A stretch of DNA of 64,000 nt. Origin: Candidatus Anammoximicrobium sp. (GTDB lineage Bacteria > Planctomycetota > Planctomycetia > Pirellulales > Pirellulaceae). The stretch covers positions 40,509 through 104,508 of the forward strand of contig JAAYYU010000075.1 of NCBI GenBank assembly GCA_012515235.1, in the 5' to 3' direction. A program made the translations under genes and the position numbers. Position 1 is the stretch's first letter. Each line of letters starts with the position of its first letter. The notes beneath the pieces are model-generated. The model was not told the origin of the DNA. It ran no database searches and saw only the letters and a list, made by a program, of their open reading frames with translations. This document shows positions 51,458 through 59,425 of the stretch, piece after piece.

Positions 51458-51555
51458 GCATCGTTCGAGAAACAACTGTCCAGCGTTTCGTGCTGATCAT
51501 CCCACGGAGAGTGATGGCTACTCTGACAAGGCGACAGTTATTTCTCGAACGATGC
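51458..51555. repeat. 98-nt inverted-repeat element abutting the sialidase stop codon
   Basis: Arms of 23 nt, GCATCGTTCGAGAAACAACT (51458 onward) and the complement ending 51555, differ at one position. The loop is 52 nt and holds a smaller stem (AGAGT/ACTCT). The element ends one base before the sialidase gene's stop codon. It could terminate that transcript or be a non-autonomous mobile sequence. Confidence 0.8.
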
Positions 51556-52827
51556 TCACTTCACCAGGCCGTTGGGACGCGACCACTTGACCCGTCCCAG
51601 CCAGACGGTGCCATCGGCGCCGCGGGGATGGGGCTGGTTGCCGAACGCGAACTCGGCGTCCGTCACCCACGACTCGTGCGGCGTGACGGCGGCGGCGCCG
51701 AAGTTGCCCAGCATCACGCCGCGTTCCGGCAGCAGGGCCTTTTCGGTCCTGCGGATCACCTGCAACTTCAGCGGATCGACTTGAGCGATGAAGATGGGCG
51801 CCCGGTTCCGCGCGATGTGGTCGTTGTTCGCTCCGCGCCGGGTGTAGGTCAGGAACAGGCCGTCGCGGTGGACCAGCCAGTGCGTCTGGGTATTGTAGCT
51901 GCCGAGTTCCTGGCCGTCGTCGAAGGTCCACGCCCGGATCGGCTCGAAGTGCAGCCCGTCCGGGCTCGCGGTGACGTAACCCCGCGCGTCGTTGCGCAGC
52001 GTCAGGTAGTACTTGCCCTGGAAAAACGCCAACGAAGGCTCGCACAGGCCCCGGCCGCCTTGCAGCGCCAGTTCGTCGCCGTGCTTGACGTACTTCATCT
52101 CTCGGCCGTCAAACGAGCAGTGGAGCACCGTGCTCCGGTAATCCGAGCCCGTGGGGCCTCTGAAGTACACGGGCACCAGCAGCGTGCCGTCCGGCTGGAC
52201 CAGCCATTGCACGCAGCCCGGCGCGACCAGGAAGAACTTGCCGTCGGTCTCCGGCATCGCCAGCATTTTCCACGCCGTCCAACGGTTCGTTGGCGGGTCG
52301 AACGTGGCGTAGGCGCATTCGTGCGAGCGGGGCTGGTCGAGCAGCTGTCCGCCCTGGGGGCTGTAGCGGAGTTTGACGCCCACGGCGATCAACTTGCCGG
52401 TCGGGGCGTGCCAGCCGGGCGTGACGTCGCAGACCGCGATCGTTTCGTTGTTCGGCCCCGGCCGCCAGGCCAATTCGGGAATCTCCGTCGGGCCGGTCCA
52501 GGTCTTGCCCAGATCGTCGGTGCGGAGGAAGTACATGCCGGAGTAGTAATCGCTGACGACCAGGTGTTTTTGGATCGTCATGATCACCGCCGGCTGTCCG
52601 TCGCGGCCGAAACCGGGCAGAGCGGCGACGCGTGGATGGAACCAGCAGAAGTCCGGGGCCAAGTGCCGATGCGCGACATCGGCCCGGGCCTCGAAGGAGA
52701 GCGCCAGCGACTGGCCCGCTGCGTTCTCGGCGCCGCCGACCGACGCCCCACAGAGAGCGCAAAGAAAAGCGGCCCAGGCAACGATCAGGCCGTTTGCCGG
52801 GAGCGGTGTTTGGGGACGACGATTCAT
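51556..52827 (-). CDS. Secreted sialidase/BNR-repeat protein
   Basis: A 423-residue protein, ATG 52827 preceded by AAAGGATG. Residues 1-33 contain the hydrophobic signal LIVAWAAFLCALCGASVGGA. The body is a six-bladed propeller-like sequence with an Asp box (RTDDLGKTWTGP, about 104) and repeated blade edges (YVTASPDGLHFEPI, LRNDARG). This layout fits exo-alpha-sialidases and related planctomycete BNR proteins. A catalytic Arg triad was not verified. It is transcribed after the unknown exported protein gene, 38 nt away. Confidence 0.75.
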   Translation of the reverse strand: MNRRPQTPLPANGLIVAWAAFLCALCGASVGGAENAAGQSLALSFEARADVAHRHLAPDFCWFHPRVAALPGFGRDGQPAVIMTIQKHLVVSDYYSGMYFLRTDDLGKTWTGPTEIPELAWRPGPNNETIAVCDVTPGWHAPTGKLIAVGVKLRYSPQGGQLLDQPRSHECAYATFDPPTNRWTAWKMLAMPETDGKFFLVAPGCVQWLVQPDGTLLVPVYFRGPTGSDYRSTVLHCSFDGREMKYVKHGDELALQGGRGLCEPSLAFFQGKYYLTLRNDARGYVTASPDGLHFEPIRAWTFDDGQELGSYNTQTHWLVHRDGLFLTYTRRGANNDHIARNRAPIFIAQVDPLKLQVIRRTEKALLPERGVMLGNFGAAAVTPHESWVTDAEFAFGNQPHPRGADGTVWLGRVKWSRPNGLVK

Positions 52828-52865
52828 GACTGCATCCTTTTTCTGGTCAGATGGCCTTTTCCTGG

Positions 52866-54041
52866 TCAGATGTCGTTCAACAGGGCTTTCAGTTTCAACT
52901 CTGGCAATCCGCGCTCCCACTGGCCGATGGTCTTGGCCGCGTTGGCCTCGGCCATGATCGCCCCGGCGGAACCGGCATGAATCAGCTTCAATTGAGCGGT
53001 CAACTCCTGAGCCCAGCGTTGGTACCGGGCCGCGGCTTCCACGTCCTGCGGCAGCGAGGCCAGCGACTGCTGGAGCTCCGCCTGTTTCTGCGGCAGCGGC
53101 CAGTTGGCCAGGCTTGGATCGGTGAACGCAAACGCCGCCAGTTCCTGCCGCAGACGCTCGGCCCGTCCCCGCAACGCGGCCTTCGCCGCCTCGTTCTTCT
53201 GGCCGGCATAGTCGAAGAAGACAAAACGGAAATCCCGCCGGTCGGGCTTCAAGGTCAGCACCGTGTCGATGCCGTAGCTGGCCACGGTGAAGCCGGCCTT
53301 TTCGGTCTGGTCCGGGACCCACAGCATCGCGCACGGCCCGGCGCCGCGGTGCGTGGCGCTGATCGTCCCGGCGTCGTAGATGCGGTCGTAGTACAAGGTC
53401 CACCACTCCTTGGCGACGTCCAGTTCCGCACGCTGGCCCTGGGCGAGGTCCCGCCGAGGCGTCAGCACATGCCGCTCGGCGTCGCTCACAAACGCCGAAG
53501 GATAACAGCGGACCGAGACGCGCACGGACTGGATCGCCATCTTGGGCTCCAGCAACGCTTGCGCGTACAGGCAATCCCCGCCCGCCAGCGCGACGAAGCG
53601 GACGCGGACCACGGCCTGTGCAGTATCGAAGACGAAATCCGCGGTGCCGCGAGACGCGGAACCGCGCCCGGTCAGCGAATGGACCAGCGTCCTGCCGATG
53701 CTCTGCCCGTTGAGCTGGACGTCGAAGAACCCGCCGCCGTACCAGTTGCAGGAGACGGGCTGAGTCATGCCGATGTAGCCCTCGCCGGGAATGGCCGCCA
53801 GCGGGTTCTGCGGGTCCCGTGCGACCACATAACGCACGCCGTACGTGACGGCGCCGGTGTCCAGCGTGATGGCCTGACGATGACCTTGCAGGCCGATGGT
53901 GTGCCGGGGCGCTCCCGGACCGATCGTGACGGTCTCCACGCCGGAGTCGCTGACCAGCACCTGCGGCGACTCCTGGGCCAGCGACGCGTGGCCCAGGATG
54001 CCCGCCAGACACGAGACGGCGGCTAGTCGAAACAGCTTCAT
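52866..54041 (-). CDS. Exported protein of unknown function
   Basis: A 391-residue protein, ATG 54041 with GAGGG 8 nt upstream. Residues 1-22 (MKLFRLAAVSCLAGILGHASLA) are a signal peptide. Residues about 30-320 are beta-rich with motifs NWYGGGFFDVQLNGQSIG and RFVALAGGDCLYAQALLE. The last 90 residues are helical. It may bind carbohydrate, as the neighbours do, but I recognise no family. The 3' side has two CTGGTCAGATG copies (52843-52853 and 52862-52872), the second covering its stop codon. Confidence 0.65.
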   Translation of the reverse strand: MKLFRLAAVSCLAGILGHASLAQESPQVLVSDSGVETVTIGPGAPRHTIGLQGHRQAITLDTGAVTYGVRYVVARDPQNPLAAIPGEGYIGMTQPVSCNWYGGGFFDVQLNGQSIGRTLVHSLTGRGSASRGTADFVFDTAQAVVRVRFVALAGGDCLYAQALLEPKMAIQSVRVSVRCYPSAFVSDAERHVLTPRRDLAQGQRAELDVAKEWWTLYYDRIYDAGTISATHRGAGPCAMLWVPDQTEKAGFTVASYGIDTVLTLKPDRRDFRFVFFDYAGQKNEAAKAALRGRAERLRQELAAFAFTDPSLANWPLPQKQAELQQSLASLPQDVEAAARYQRWAQELTAQLKLIHAGSAGAIMAEANAAKTIGQWERGLPELKLKALLNDI

Positions 54042-54100
54042 GGGAACGCCCTCTGCAAACTCTGGAAACTCGAAACGGCGGGCAAGGAGAGTGGCCCCGG

Positions 54101-57100
54101 TCACCGCACTTCAAACCGCGACGTGGCCGTGGTCCCGGTGTACAACTCGGTCACGTGGACGGTCCATGTCCCCTGCGGGTCGTTGTACGCCACGGGCACA
54201 TTCACGACAACGCCCTGCTGGTCCGCGACCGCCACCGTGTCCACCCAATCCGCGGCGCTGCCGTCCGGCAGTCGGACTTGAACTTTGACCGCTTGCCGGC
54301 CCTCCGGCAAGGTCGCACGTACGGTCACCTGGTGAGCGCTTCCCGCCGACGCGGACGGCGCCGCGTTCAACGCCACGGCCTTCAGCGGCTGCGGCGACAG
54401 CGCGTAGAACATCGCCCGGTAGGGCGTGACCGTCAAGCTCACCGCTGGCTGCCGGCCAAGATCCTGGCGGGCCTTCAGGTCGTAAGCGTACATCGGCTGC
54501 GGCAACTCCAGCTTCGCGGCCTCGGACAATCCCTGATGGCGGAACACCGAAACGATCTGCACTGGCCCGTTCAACCAGCGGGTGAGCTCGACATTCCGCA
54601 CACGCTGGCCGTCGGCGCCGGACAAATTTAGCGGTGCGGCGACTCCCGCCTGGCCCAGCGTGTGCCGCAGCAATCGAGCCGCTGTTTCCGGCGTGCTTTC
54701 CGCCGTCAACGCCGGAAAGCTGGCCATCGCCAGGTTCAGCAGCAGTGTCCGCCCCTTGCCGAAACAGTGGCTCAAGAACAGGGGCGTCTGGCCGGCGGAG
54801 CCTGCCGCCGTGGCCTGTGCGGCCTGGACTCCGGCATCCGCTCGCACCGTCGTCACGTTCAGCGGCTCCGTTTTGCCGCCCGCTGCGGGCGTCTCGATCG
54901 CGCCGTCGCTGCTGACCGCCGGGGGGGAGCCCGTCCGCCGCACTCCGAACACGTCGTCCAACTGTCCGGCCGCCAGCGGCTTGACGTGGCCGTCGTAGAT
55001 CGCCGGACGCACGTCGGCGATCAGCATCCCGCCGTCGCGGACGTAGGCGCGGAGCATTTCCGCCTCCTGCCCGCCCAGCGCTTGGGTCATCGGCAGGATG
55101 ATCAGTTTGAATTCGTTCAGGTTCACTTCGCCCCGCCGCATCTGCCGGTCGGTGAAGTACAGGAAGTTCAGTCCCAACTCCCGCAGGGCTCTGTGGAAAG
55201 CCGTATGGCTGCCCTCGTAGCTGCCGAACGAGGGCGCGGCCTGCACCTTGGCCGCGTATCCGGAGGCCTGCGAGTACAGGATGCCGACGCCGTCGGTCTG
55301 CATCGTGGAGGCGAGCAGCAGGTCGCCCAGGCCGTCGCGCACGATTTGCGTGTCCCGCAGGATTTCCTGGACCGCGGGATACGGGTCCAAGCTGGGCGAG
55401 AGCCAGCCGTGGAAGCGGCCCAACGCATCCCACCGCCACCACCATACGCTGTCGCAGCCGCGGGTGATCATCCGCCAGTACTTTTCCAGCAGCGAATCGG
55501 CGTCCTTGGTGTAACCCATCCAGTTGGAACGCGGAAAATCGCGCGGGGCAAGCGAACGGACCACTTCGTCGGCCGTGCCCGGATAGGGCGACCAGAACGT
55601 GTTGTGACGCACAAAGCCGTCCAGGTCGTCGGCGCGGCCAAAGGTCCCCGCTCCTTCGAACCCGCAACGGCTGTCCGGATCGATGCGGCGGAAGCTGTCG
55701 CCGAACCGCGCGCAGAGTTGGCAGAAGTTGTGCGACTGGTACGCTTGGCGGTCGAACCAGCGGGGGAAGTTGCCGGATTGCAGCGCCTCGCCCTCGTCGT
55801 TGTCGTCGGGCTTGCCCAGTTGCACCTGGTCGAAGCTCGCGTAGCTGCTGCCCCACGAGGCATTCAGGGCCGCGATGTCCGCGTACTGGTGCTGGAGGTA
55901 CTGGCGATAGGCGGCCAGGCACGCGGGACTCAGACACGAGCCGCGCACGGCGATCTCATCGCCCAGCGAATACGCGAACACCCCGTGCTGGCGGGCCGGG
56001 AGGTGCTTTTCAGCGATGCCGTCTGCGTGGGCCTGGACCTGGGCCTCGTCGGCCCAGCAGACGGGCTTGCAGGCGGCGCTGAGGTGCGTCGTGTAGGGAA
56101 TCCAGGCCATCTCGTAAGCGGCCAGCTGCGGCGGCGGCGAGCCGTGTGCCAGGTGGACGGTCACCCCGGTGTCGGCCAAGGCTTGTTCCGCCCAGGGCGC
56201 GAGCGTCCCGTGCGGCGTGTCCCACATGACGAAATTGAACCGGCCGCGACGACGCTTGACGACACGGGCGAACTGCCAATCCGAGGCGACGTCCGCGGTT
56301 CCGGCCAGAAGCGTGGCGCGGACGGTCAACAGCATGGGAAACCACGGCTGGACGGCGAAGTGGAACGCTTGTCGGGCCGCGTCGGCCGGGCCCGTCTGCC
56401 GGGCGATTTCGCGTCCTCGCCGGTCCAGCAGACTGACGACCAAACGCTGGTTCGCCCCGCCCTCTCCCGCCAACTGCACCTTGCCCGAAAGCGTCTGGCC
56501 GATCTCGGCCCAGTCCCGATCCAGCGTCAGTTTTGGCTCGCCGCGGTCACTCGCCACGGCGAAACGCACATTCCCGAACCCCGCCACGCGGTCCCCGTCG
56601 CGGGCGATCACATCCAAATCGTACCGGCCGGAACGCACCAGCGGAATGTTCAGGTCCAGCGTGCCCTGGGCCTGGTTCAGCGGTTGCCTGGTCGCGTGGA
56701 CAATTTCCCCGTCGTCGCAGCGAAGCCGGACGTCCGCGACGCTGCCGGGCGCCGCGCCTTGCCATTGCAGCGTCGCCGCGGCGGCCGGCAGCGCCGCGCG
56801 CGCGATTTCCTTGCGCTTGGTTTGCAGGGTCAGGCTCAGCGTTGGCTCCTTGCCCGCGGCCCACAGAATCGCCTTGCCCGCGCGCATCGCCCACTGGTCA
56901 TAGTCCACGTACCAGCCGGGTCGATACGCGATGCCGGGACGTTTGGGCAGCCGCACGCCCCGCCCCTGCCGGATCGCAAAGGCCGCCGCGCCGTCGACGT
57001 CGCGGAGCAGCGGGGGCAGGTCCGGAAAGCGGTTCTTGTCCTTCAGCACGCGGCGATCGTCGCTGCCGATCAGCACCAGTCCGGCGCCGTCGGCCACGGC

Positions 57101-57529
57101 CTTGAGCAACGTGTACTGCTGCTCCACCGGCAGCATGTCCGGCGCGACATCCCGCACGCCGGGCGGCTCCGGCGACAGGAACACGAAGGCGTCCCATTTC
57201 TGAGTCAGCAGCCGCGCCATGCGTTGGATGCCCCGTTCGTCGCCGTGCCAAATCTCCTGGGTATGGTCGATGATCCGCGTCCAGAACACCATCTGGGGCT
57301 CGAGGTCGAACCGCTGTGCCAATTCGATGACTTCGCGAGGTTCCGTATCGCGGCCGCGGAGGAAGAACAACACGCGGGTTTTGCCCCGCGCGTAAGGCAC
57401 GGCCCAATCGGTGTGCGGCGTCGCGAACTCGGCTCGCACGTTGTGATCGACTTCGAGTTCGGCCAAATCCTGGCCCAGACACGTCCCGCCCAAGAGCGCG
57501 AGAGCCAACAGCTGAGAACGACAACGCAT
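54101..57529 (-). CDS. Secreted GH42-family (beta-galactosidase-like) protein
   Basis: A 1142-residue protein, ATG 57529 with AAGGAG 9 nt upstream. The signal peptide MRCRSQLLALALLGGTCLG ends near residue 19. Residues about 40-250 form a Rossmann-like N-domain (LVLIGSDDRRVLKD). Beta-sandwich modules (about 250-430) come next. A GH-A TIM barrel with AYSLGDEIAV and MGYTKDADSLLEKYWRMI, plus WWWRWDALGRFHGWL, occupies about 430-700. A GH42 trimerisation-like region (ILPMTQALGGQEAEMLRAYV) follows at about 760-830, then Ig-like sheets at the C-terminus. Catalytic Glu assignment needs alignment. Transcribed first of three minus-strand genes that appear to form a carbohydrate operon. Confidence 0.8.
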   Translation of the reverse strand: MRCRSQLLALALLGGTCLGQDLAELEVDHNVRAEFATPHTDWAVPYARGKTRVLFFLRGRDTEPREVIELAQRFDLEPQMVFWTRIIDHTQEIWHGDERGIQRMARLLTQKWDAFVFLSPEPPGVRDVAPDMLPVEQQYTLLKAVADGAGLVLIGSDDRRVLKDKNRFPDLPPLLRDVDGAAAFAIRQGRGVRLPKRPGIAYRPGWYVDYDQWAMRAGKAILWAAGKEPTLSLTLQTKRKEIARAALPAAAATLQWQGAAPGSVADVRLRCDDGEIVHATRQPLNQAQGTLDLNIPLVRSGRYDLDVIARDGDRVAGFGNVRFAVASDRGEPKLTLDRDWAEIGQTLSGKVQLAGEGGANQRLVVSLLDRRGREIARQTGPADAARQAFHFAVQPWFPMLLTVRATLLAGTADVASDWQFARVVKRRRGRFNFVMWDTPHGTLAPWAEQALADTGVTVHLAHGSPPPQLAAYEMAWIPYTTHLSAACKPVCWADEAQVQAHADGIAEKHLPARQHGVFAYSLGDEIAVRGSCLSPACLAAYRQYLQHQYADIAALNASWGSSYASFDQVQLGKPDDNDEGEALQSGNFPRWFDRQAYQSHNFCQLCARFGDSFRRIDPDSRCGFEGAGTFGRADDLDGFVRHNTFWSPYPGTADEVVRSLAPRDFPRSNWMGYTKDADSLLEKYWRMITRGCDSVWWWRWDALGRFHGWLSPSLDPYPAVQEILRDTQIVRDGLGDLLLASTMQTDGVGILYSQASGYAAKVQAAPSFGSYEGSHTAFHRALRELGLNFLYFTDRQMRRGEVNLNEFKLIILPMTQALGGQEAEMLRAYVRDGGMLIADVRPAIYDGHVKPLAAGQLDDVFGVRRTGSPPAVSSDGAIETPAAGGKTEPLNVTTVRADAGVQAAQATAAGSAGQTPLFLSHCFGKGRTLLLNLAMASFPALTAESTPETAARLLRHTLGQAGVAAPLNLSGADGQRVRNVELTRWLNGPVQIVSVFRHQGLSEAAKLELPQPMYAYDLKARQDLGRQPAVSLTVTPYRAMFYALSPQPLKAVALNAAPSASAGSAHQVTVRATLPEGRQAVKVQVRLPDGSAADWVDTVAVADQQGVVVNVPVAYNDPQGTWTVHVTELYTGTTATSRFEVR

Positions 57530-57546
57530 CACGGCAACTCCTTTCC

Positions 57547-57570
57547 TCCTCCTTCTTCTTCTTCTTCTCG
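57547..57570 (+). repeat. TTC-rich simple repeat
   Basis: CTCCTCCTTCTTCTTCTTCT-type sequence lies in the leader of the GH42 gene (on its own strand GAA/GGA-rich), just before the ribosome site. It may be slippery in replication and could alter ribosome-site spacing. Confidence 0.6.
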
Positions 57571-57657
57571 GCCCCAGGCGGCGCACCCGAAACTGAGCCT
57601 GGGAACACGGAATCGGGCCATCGTAGCGGGAACGCGCCCGCCTCGACTGCGTCCAGC

Positions 57658-57687
57658 AGTATATCTTGTTTGCGGACCGTCTGTGCA
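57658..57687 (-). promoter_or_regulatory. Candidate promoter of the GH42 gene
   Basis: TGCACA (57687-57682) and TATACT (57663-57658) are 18 bp apart on the minus strand. It lies back to back with the plus-strand promoter starting 57689. Confidence 0.4.
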
Positions 57688-57688
57688 A

Positions 57689-57718
57689 TTGACAGAGGCC
57701 GCCCCCAGTCCTTATTTT
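57689..57718 (+). promoter_or_regulatory. Candidate promoter of the Gfo/Idh/MocA gene
   Basis: A perfect TTGACA at 57689-57694 and TATTTT at 57713-57718 are 18 bp apart, giving a leader of about 84 nt to ATG 57809. A second TAAAAT at 57754-57759 is an alternative. Confidence 0.45.
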
Positions 57719-57808
57719 GCCGGCTGCGGATATTGGACGCCGCCCCCCTGGACTAAAATGGGCCTTTCGTTTCCTTGCCTTCCGTCGCTCTGCCCTGGAG
57801 GATTTGCC

Positions 57809-59194
57809 ATGCGTTCTCTTTCTCGCCGCACATTCCTGAAGAAGTCGGTCGCCGCACTCGGAACGGCCGCCGTGGCGCCCTACGTCGTTCCCGCCTCGGT
57901 GTTCGGAGCCCACGCGCCGAGCAACCGGATCGCGGTGGGCTTCATCGGCAACGGCAACCAGAGCACGATCGACCTGCCGGCTTTCCTGCAACAGGAGGAC
58001 GTGCAGGTCGTCGCCGTGTGCGACGTGAACACCGCCAGCTACGGCTACAAGACGCCGCAGCAATTCCTGGGGCGCAAGCCGGCACAGGACAAGGTCAACG
58101 CGTTCTATGCGGAGAAGCAGGGGGCTGGCCAGTACCGGGGCTGCGACGCCTATACCGATTTCCGCGACGTGCTCGCGCGCCGCGACATCGACGCCGTCGC
58201 CATTGTCGTTCCCGACCACTGGCACGGCTTGATGGTCGTCATGGCCGCCGAGGCCGGCAAGGACATGTACTGCGAAAAGCCCCTGTCGCTCACCGTGCGC
58301 CAAGGCCAGGCGATGGTCAAAGCCGTGCGCAAGCACCAACGGATTCTGCAGACCGGCAGCCACTACCGGTCCAGCCCCGCCAATCGGTTCGCGTGCGAAC
58401 TGGTCCGCAACGGCCGGATCGGCAAGGTCGAGCGGATCATCACCCAGGTGGCCGAGAACAACGCGGTGGATCCGGGTCCGGGCTGGCAGCCGATGCCCGT
58501 GCCGGAAGGGTTCGACTATGAAATGTGGCTGGGACCGGCCCCGCAGGCGCCCTACCATCTCGATCGCTGCCTGTACCGGTTCCGCTTTATCCTGGACTAT
58601 TCCGGCGGCCAGACTACGAACTTCGGCTGCCACTCGAACGACATCGCCCAATGGGGACTGGGCATGGACCGCAGCGGGCCGGTCGAATTCGAGGACACGG
58701 GCGCCGAGTGGCCGGCGCCGGGCGGGCTGTTCACCACGGCCACCAAGGTCAGCTTCCGCGCCCGCTATGCCAACGGCACGGAACTGATCTGCCAGACGGC
58801 CAAGCCCGGTTTCGGCACTCGGTTCGAAGGCACCGAGGGCTGGGTGGAATTCGGCTATCGGGGCGTCAAGACATCGCCCGAATCGCTCCAGACCACCCGG
58901 ATCGGTCCCCGCGAAATCCACTTGCCGGTCAGTAACCCGGCGCGGCAAGAGGACTCGTCGCGAAACTATATCCCGGATCACGTGCGGAACTTTATCGACG
59001 GTGTCAAGAGCCGCCAGGATCCGATCGAGTCGGTCGAAGTCGGCCACAGCACGGCGACGCTGTGCCACGTGGCCAACATCGCCATGAAGCTGCGCCGCAA
59101 GCTGCGCTGGGACCCCGCGGCCGAACAGTTCGTCGGCGACGACGAGGCCAACGCCCTGCTGGGGCGGCCGATGCGCGAACCGTGGACGCTGTAG
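57809..59194 (+). CDS. Tat-exported Gfo/Idh/MocA-family oxidoreductase
   Basis: A 461-residue NAD(P)-dependent sugar or polyol oxidoreductase. The N-terminal SRRTFLKKSVAALGTAAVAP is a textbook Tat signal, so the folded enzyme is exported with its cofactor. The nucleotide-binding motif is VGFIGNGNQS (about 43-52), and VVPDHWH and CEKPLS follow; the EKP Lys is the usual catalytic residue of the family. The C-terminal half (NFGCHSNDIAQWGLG) carries a substrate-binding His. GGAGG lies 8 nt before ATG 57809. It is divergent from the GH42 gene and probably oxidises or epimerises a sugar released by these hydrolases; substrate is unknown. Confidence 0.88.
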   Translation: MRSLSRRTFLKKSVAALGTAAVAPYVVPASVFGAHAPSNRIAVGFIGNGNQSTIDLPAFLQQEDVQVVAVCDVNTASYGYKTPQQFLGRKPAQDKVNAFYAEKQGAGQYRGCDAYTDFRDVLARRDIDAVAIVVPDHWHGLMVVMAAEAGKDMYCEKPLSLTVRQGQAMVKAVRKHQRILQTGSHYRSSPANRFACELVRNGRIGKVERIITQVAENNAVDPGPGWQPMPVPEGFDYEMWLGPAPQAPYHLDRCLYRFRFILDYSGGQTTNFGCHSNDIAQWGLGMDRSGPVEFEDTGAEWPAPGGLFTTATKVSFRARYANGTELICQTAKPGFGTRFEGTEGWVEFGYRGVKTSPESLQTTRIGPREIHLPVSNPARQEDSSRNYIPDHVRNFIDGVKSRQDPIESVEVGHSTATLCHVANIAMKLRRKLRWDPAAEQFVGDDEANALLGRPMREPWTL

Positions 59195-59235
59195 CAGCGA
59201 GTGGGGAAAGAATCTGGCGTTTTCGTCCACCGGCT

Positions 59236-59331
59236 GGGGTCAGGCTTACAGATTTCAATTTTCGCGGTCGCAGGCGTTTTCCAAGTGTTAAGTCCTGCCC
59301 CGCGAAAATTGAAATCTGTAAGCCTGACCCC
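59236..59331. repeat. 96-nt element with perfect 32-bp inverted repeats
   Basis: GGGGTCAGGCTTACAGATTT (and 12 more bases, ending CGCGG) at 59236-59267 is exactly matched in reverse complement at 59300-59331, around a 32-nt spacer. The arms are too perfect for chance. The sequence resembles short palindromic elements I associate with REP-type (Y1) transposases; the element itself has no gene. Confidence 0.9.
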
Positions 59332-59352
59332 TTGCCCTGCCGAAACCGGAAT

Positions 59353-59371
59353 GTTATTTCGGTCACCGTTG
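59353..59371 (-). repeat. 19-nt dispersed motif, second copy
   Basis: Reverse complement of 34446-34464. It lies 21 nt beyond the 32-bp inverted repeat, suggesting that it is part of the same repeat family. Confidence 0.8.
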
Positions 59372-59425
59372 CTGGGAGAGGTCTGAAGGATGCGGGATGC
59401 AAGCGAGTTAGAGGGGAGCAACACG

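Noticed and set aside
52828..54114. Upstream extension of the sialidase frame
   Set aside because: It is an alternate frame of the neighbouring exported-protein gene. The ribosome site and signal peptide fix the start at 52827.
54662..57800. Very long plus-strand frame opposite the GH42 gene, running into the Gfo/Idh/MocA gene
   Set aside because: Only the part from 57809 has motifs and a ribosome site. The upstream extension is an antisense shadow.
57530..59230. Upstream extension of the GH42 frame on the minus strand
   Set aside because: It lies opposite the Tat oxidoreductase gene and has no protein-like features. ATG 57529 has a signal peptide and a ribosome site.
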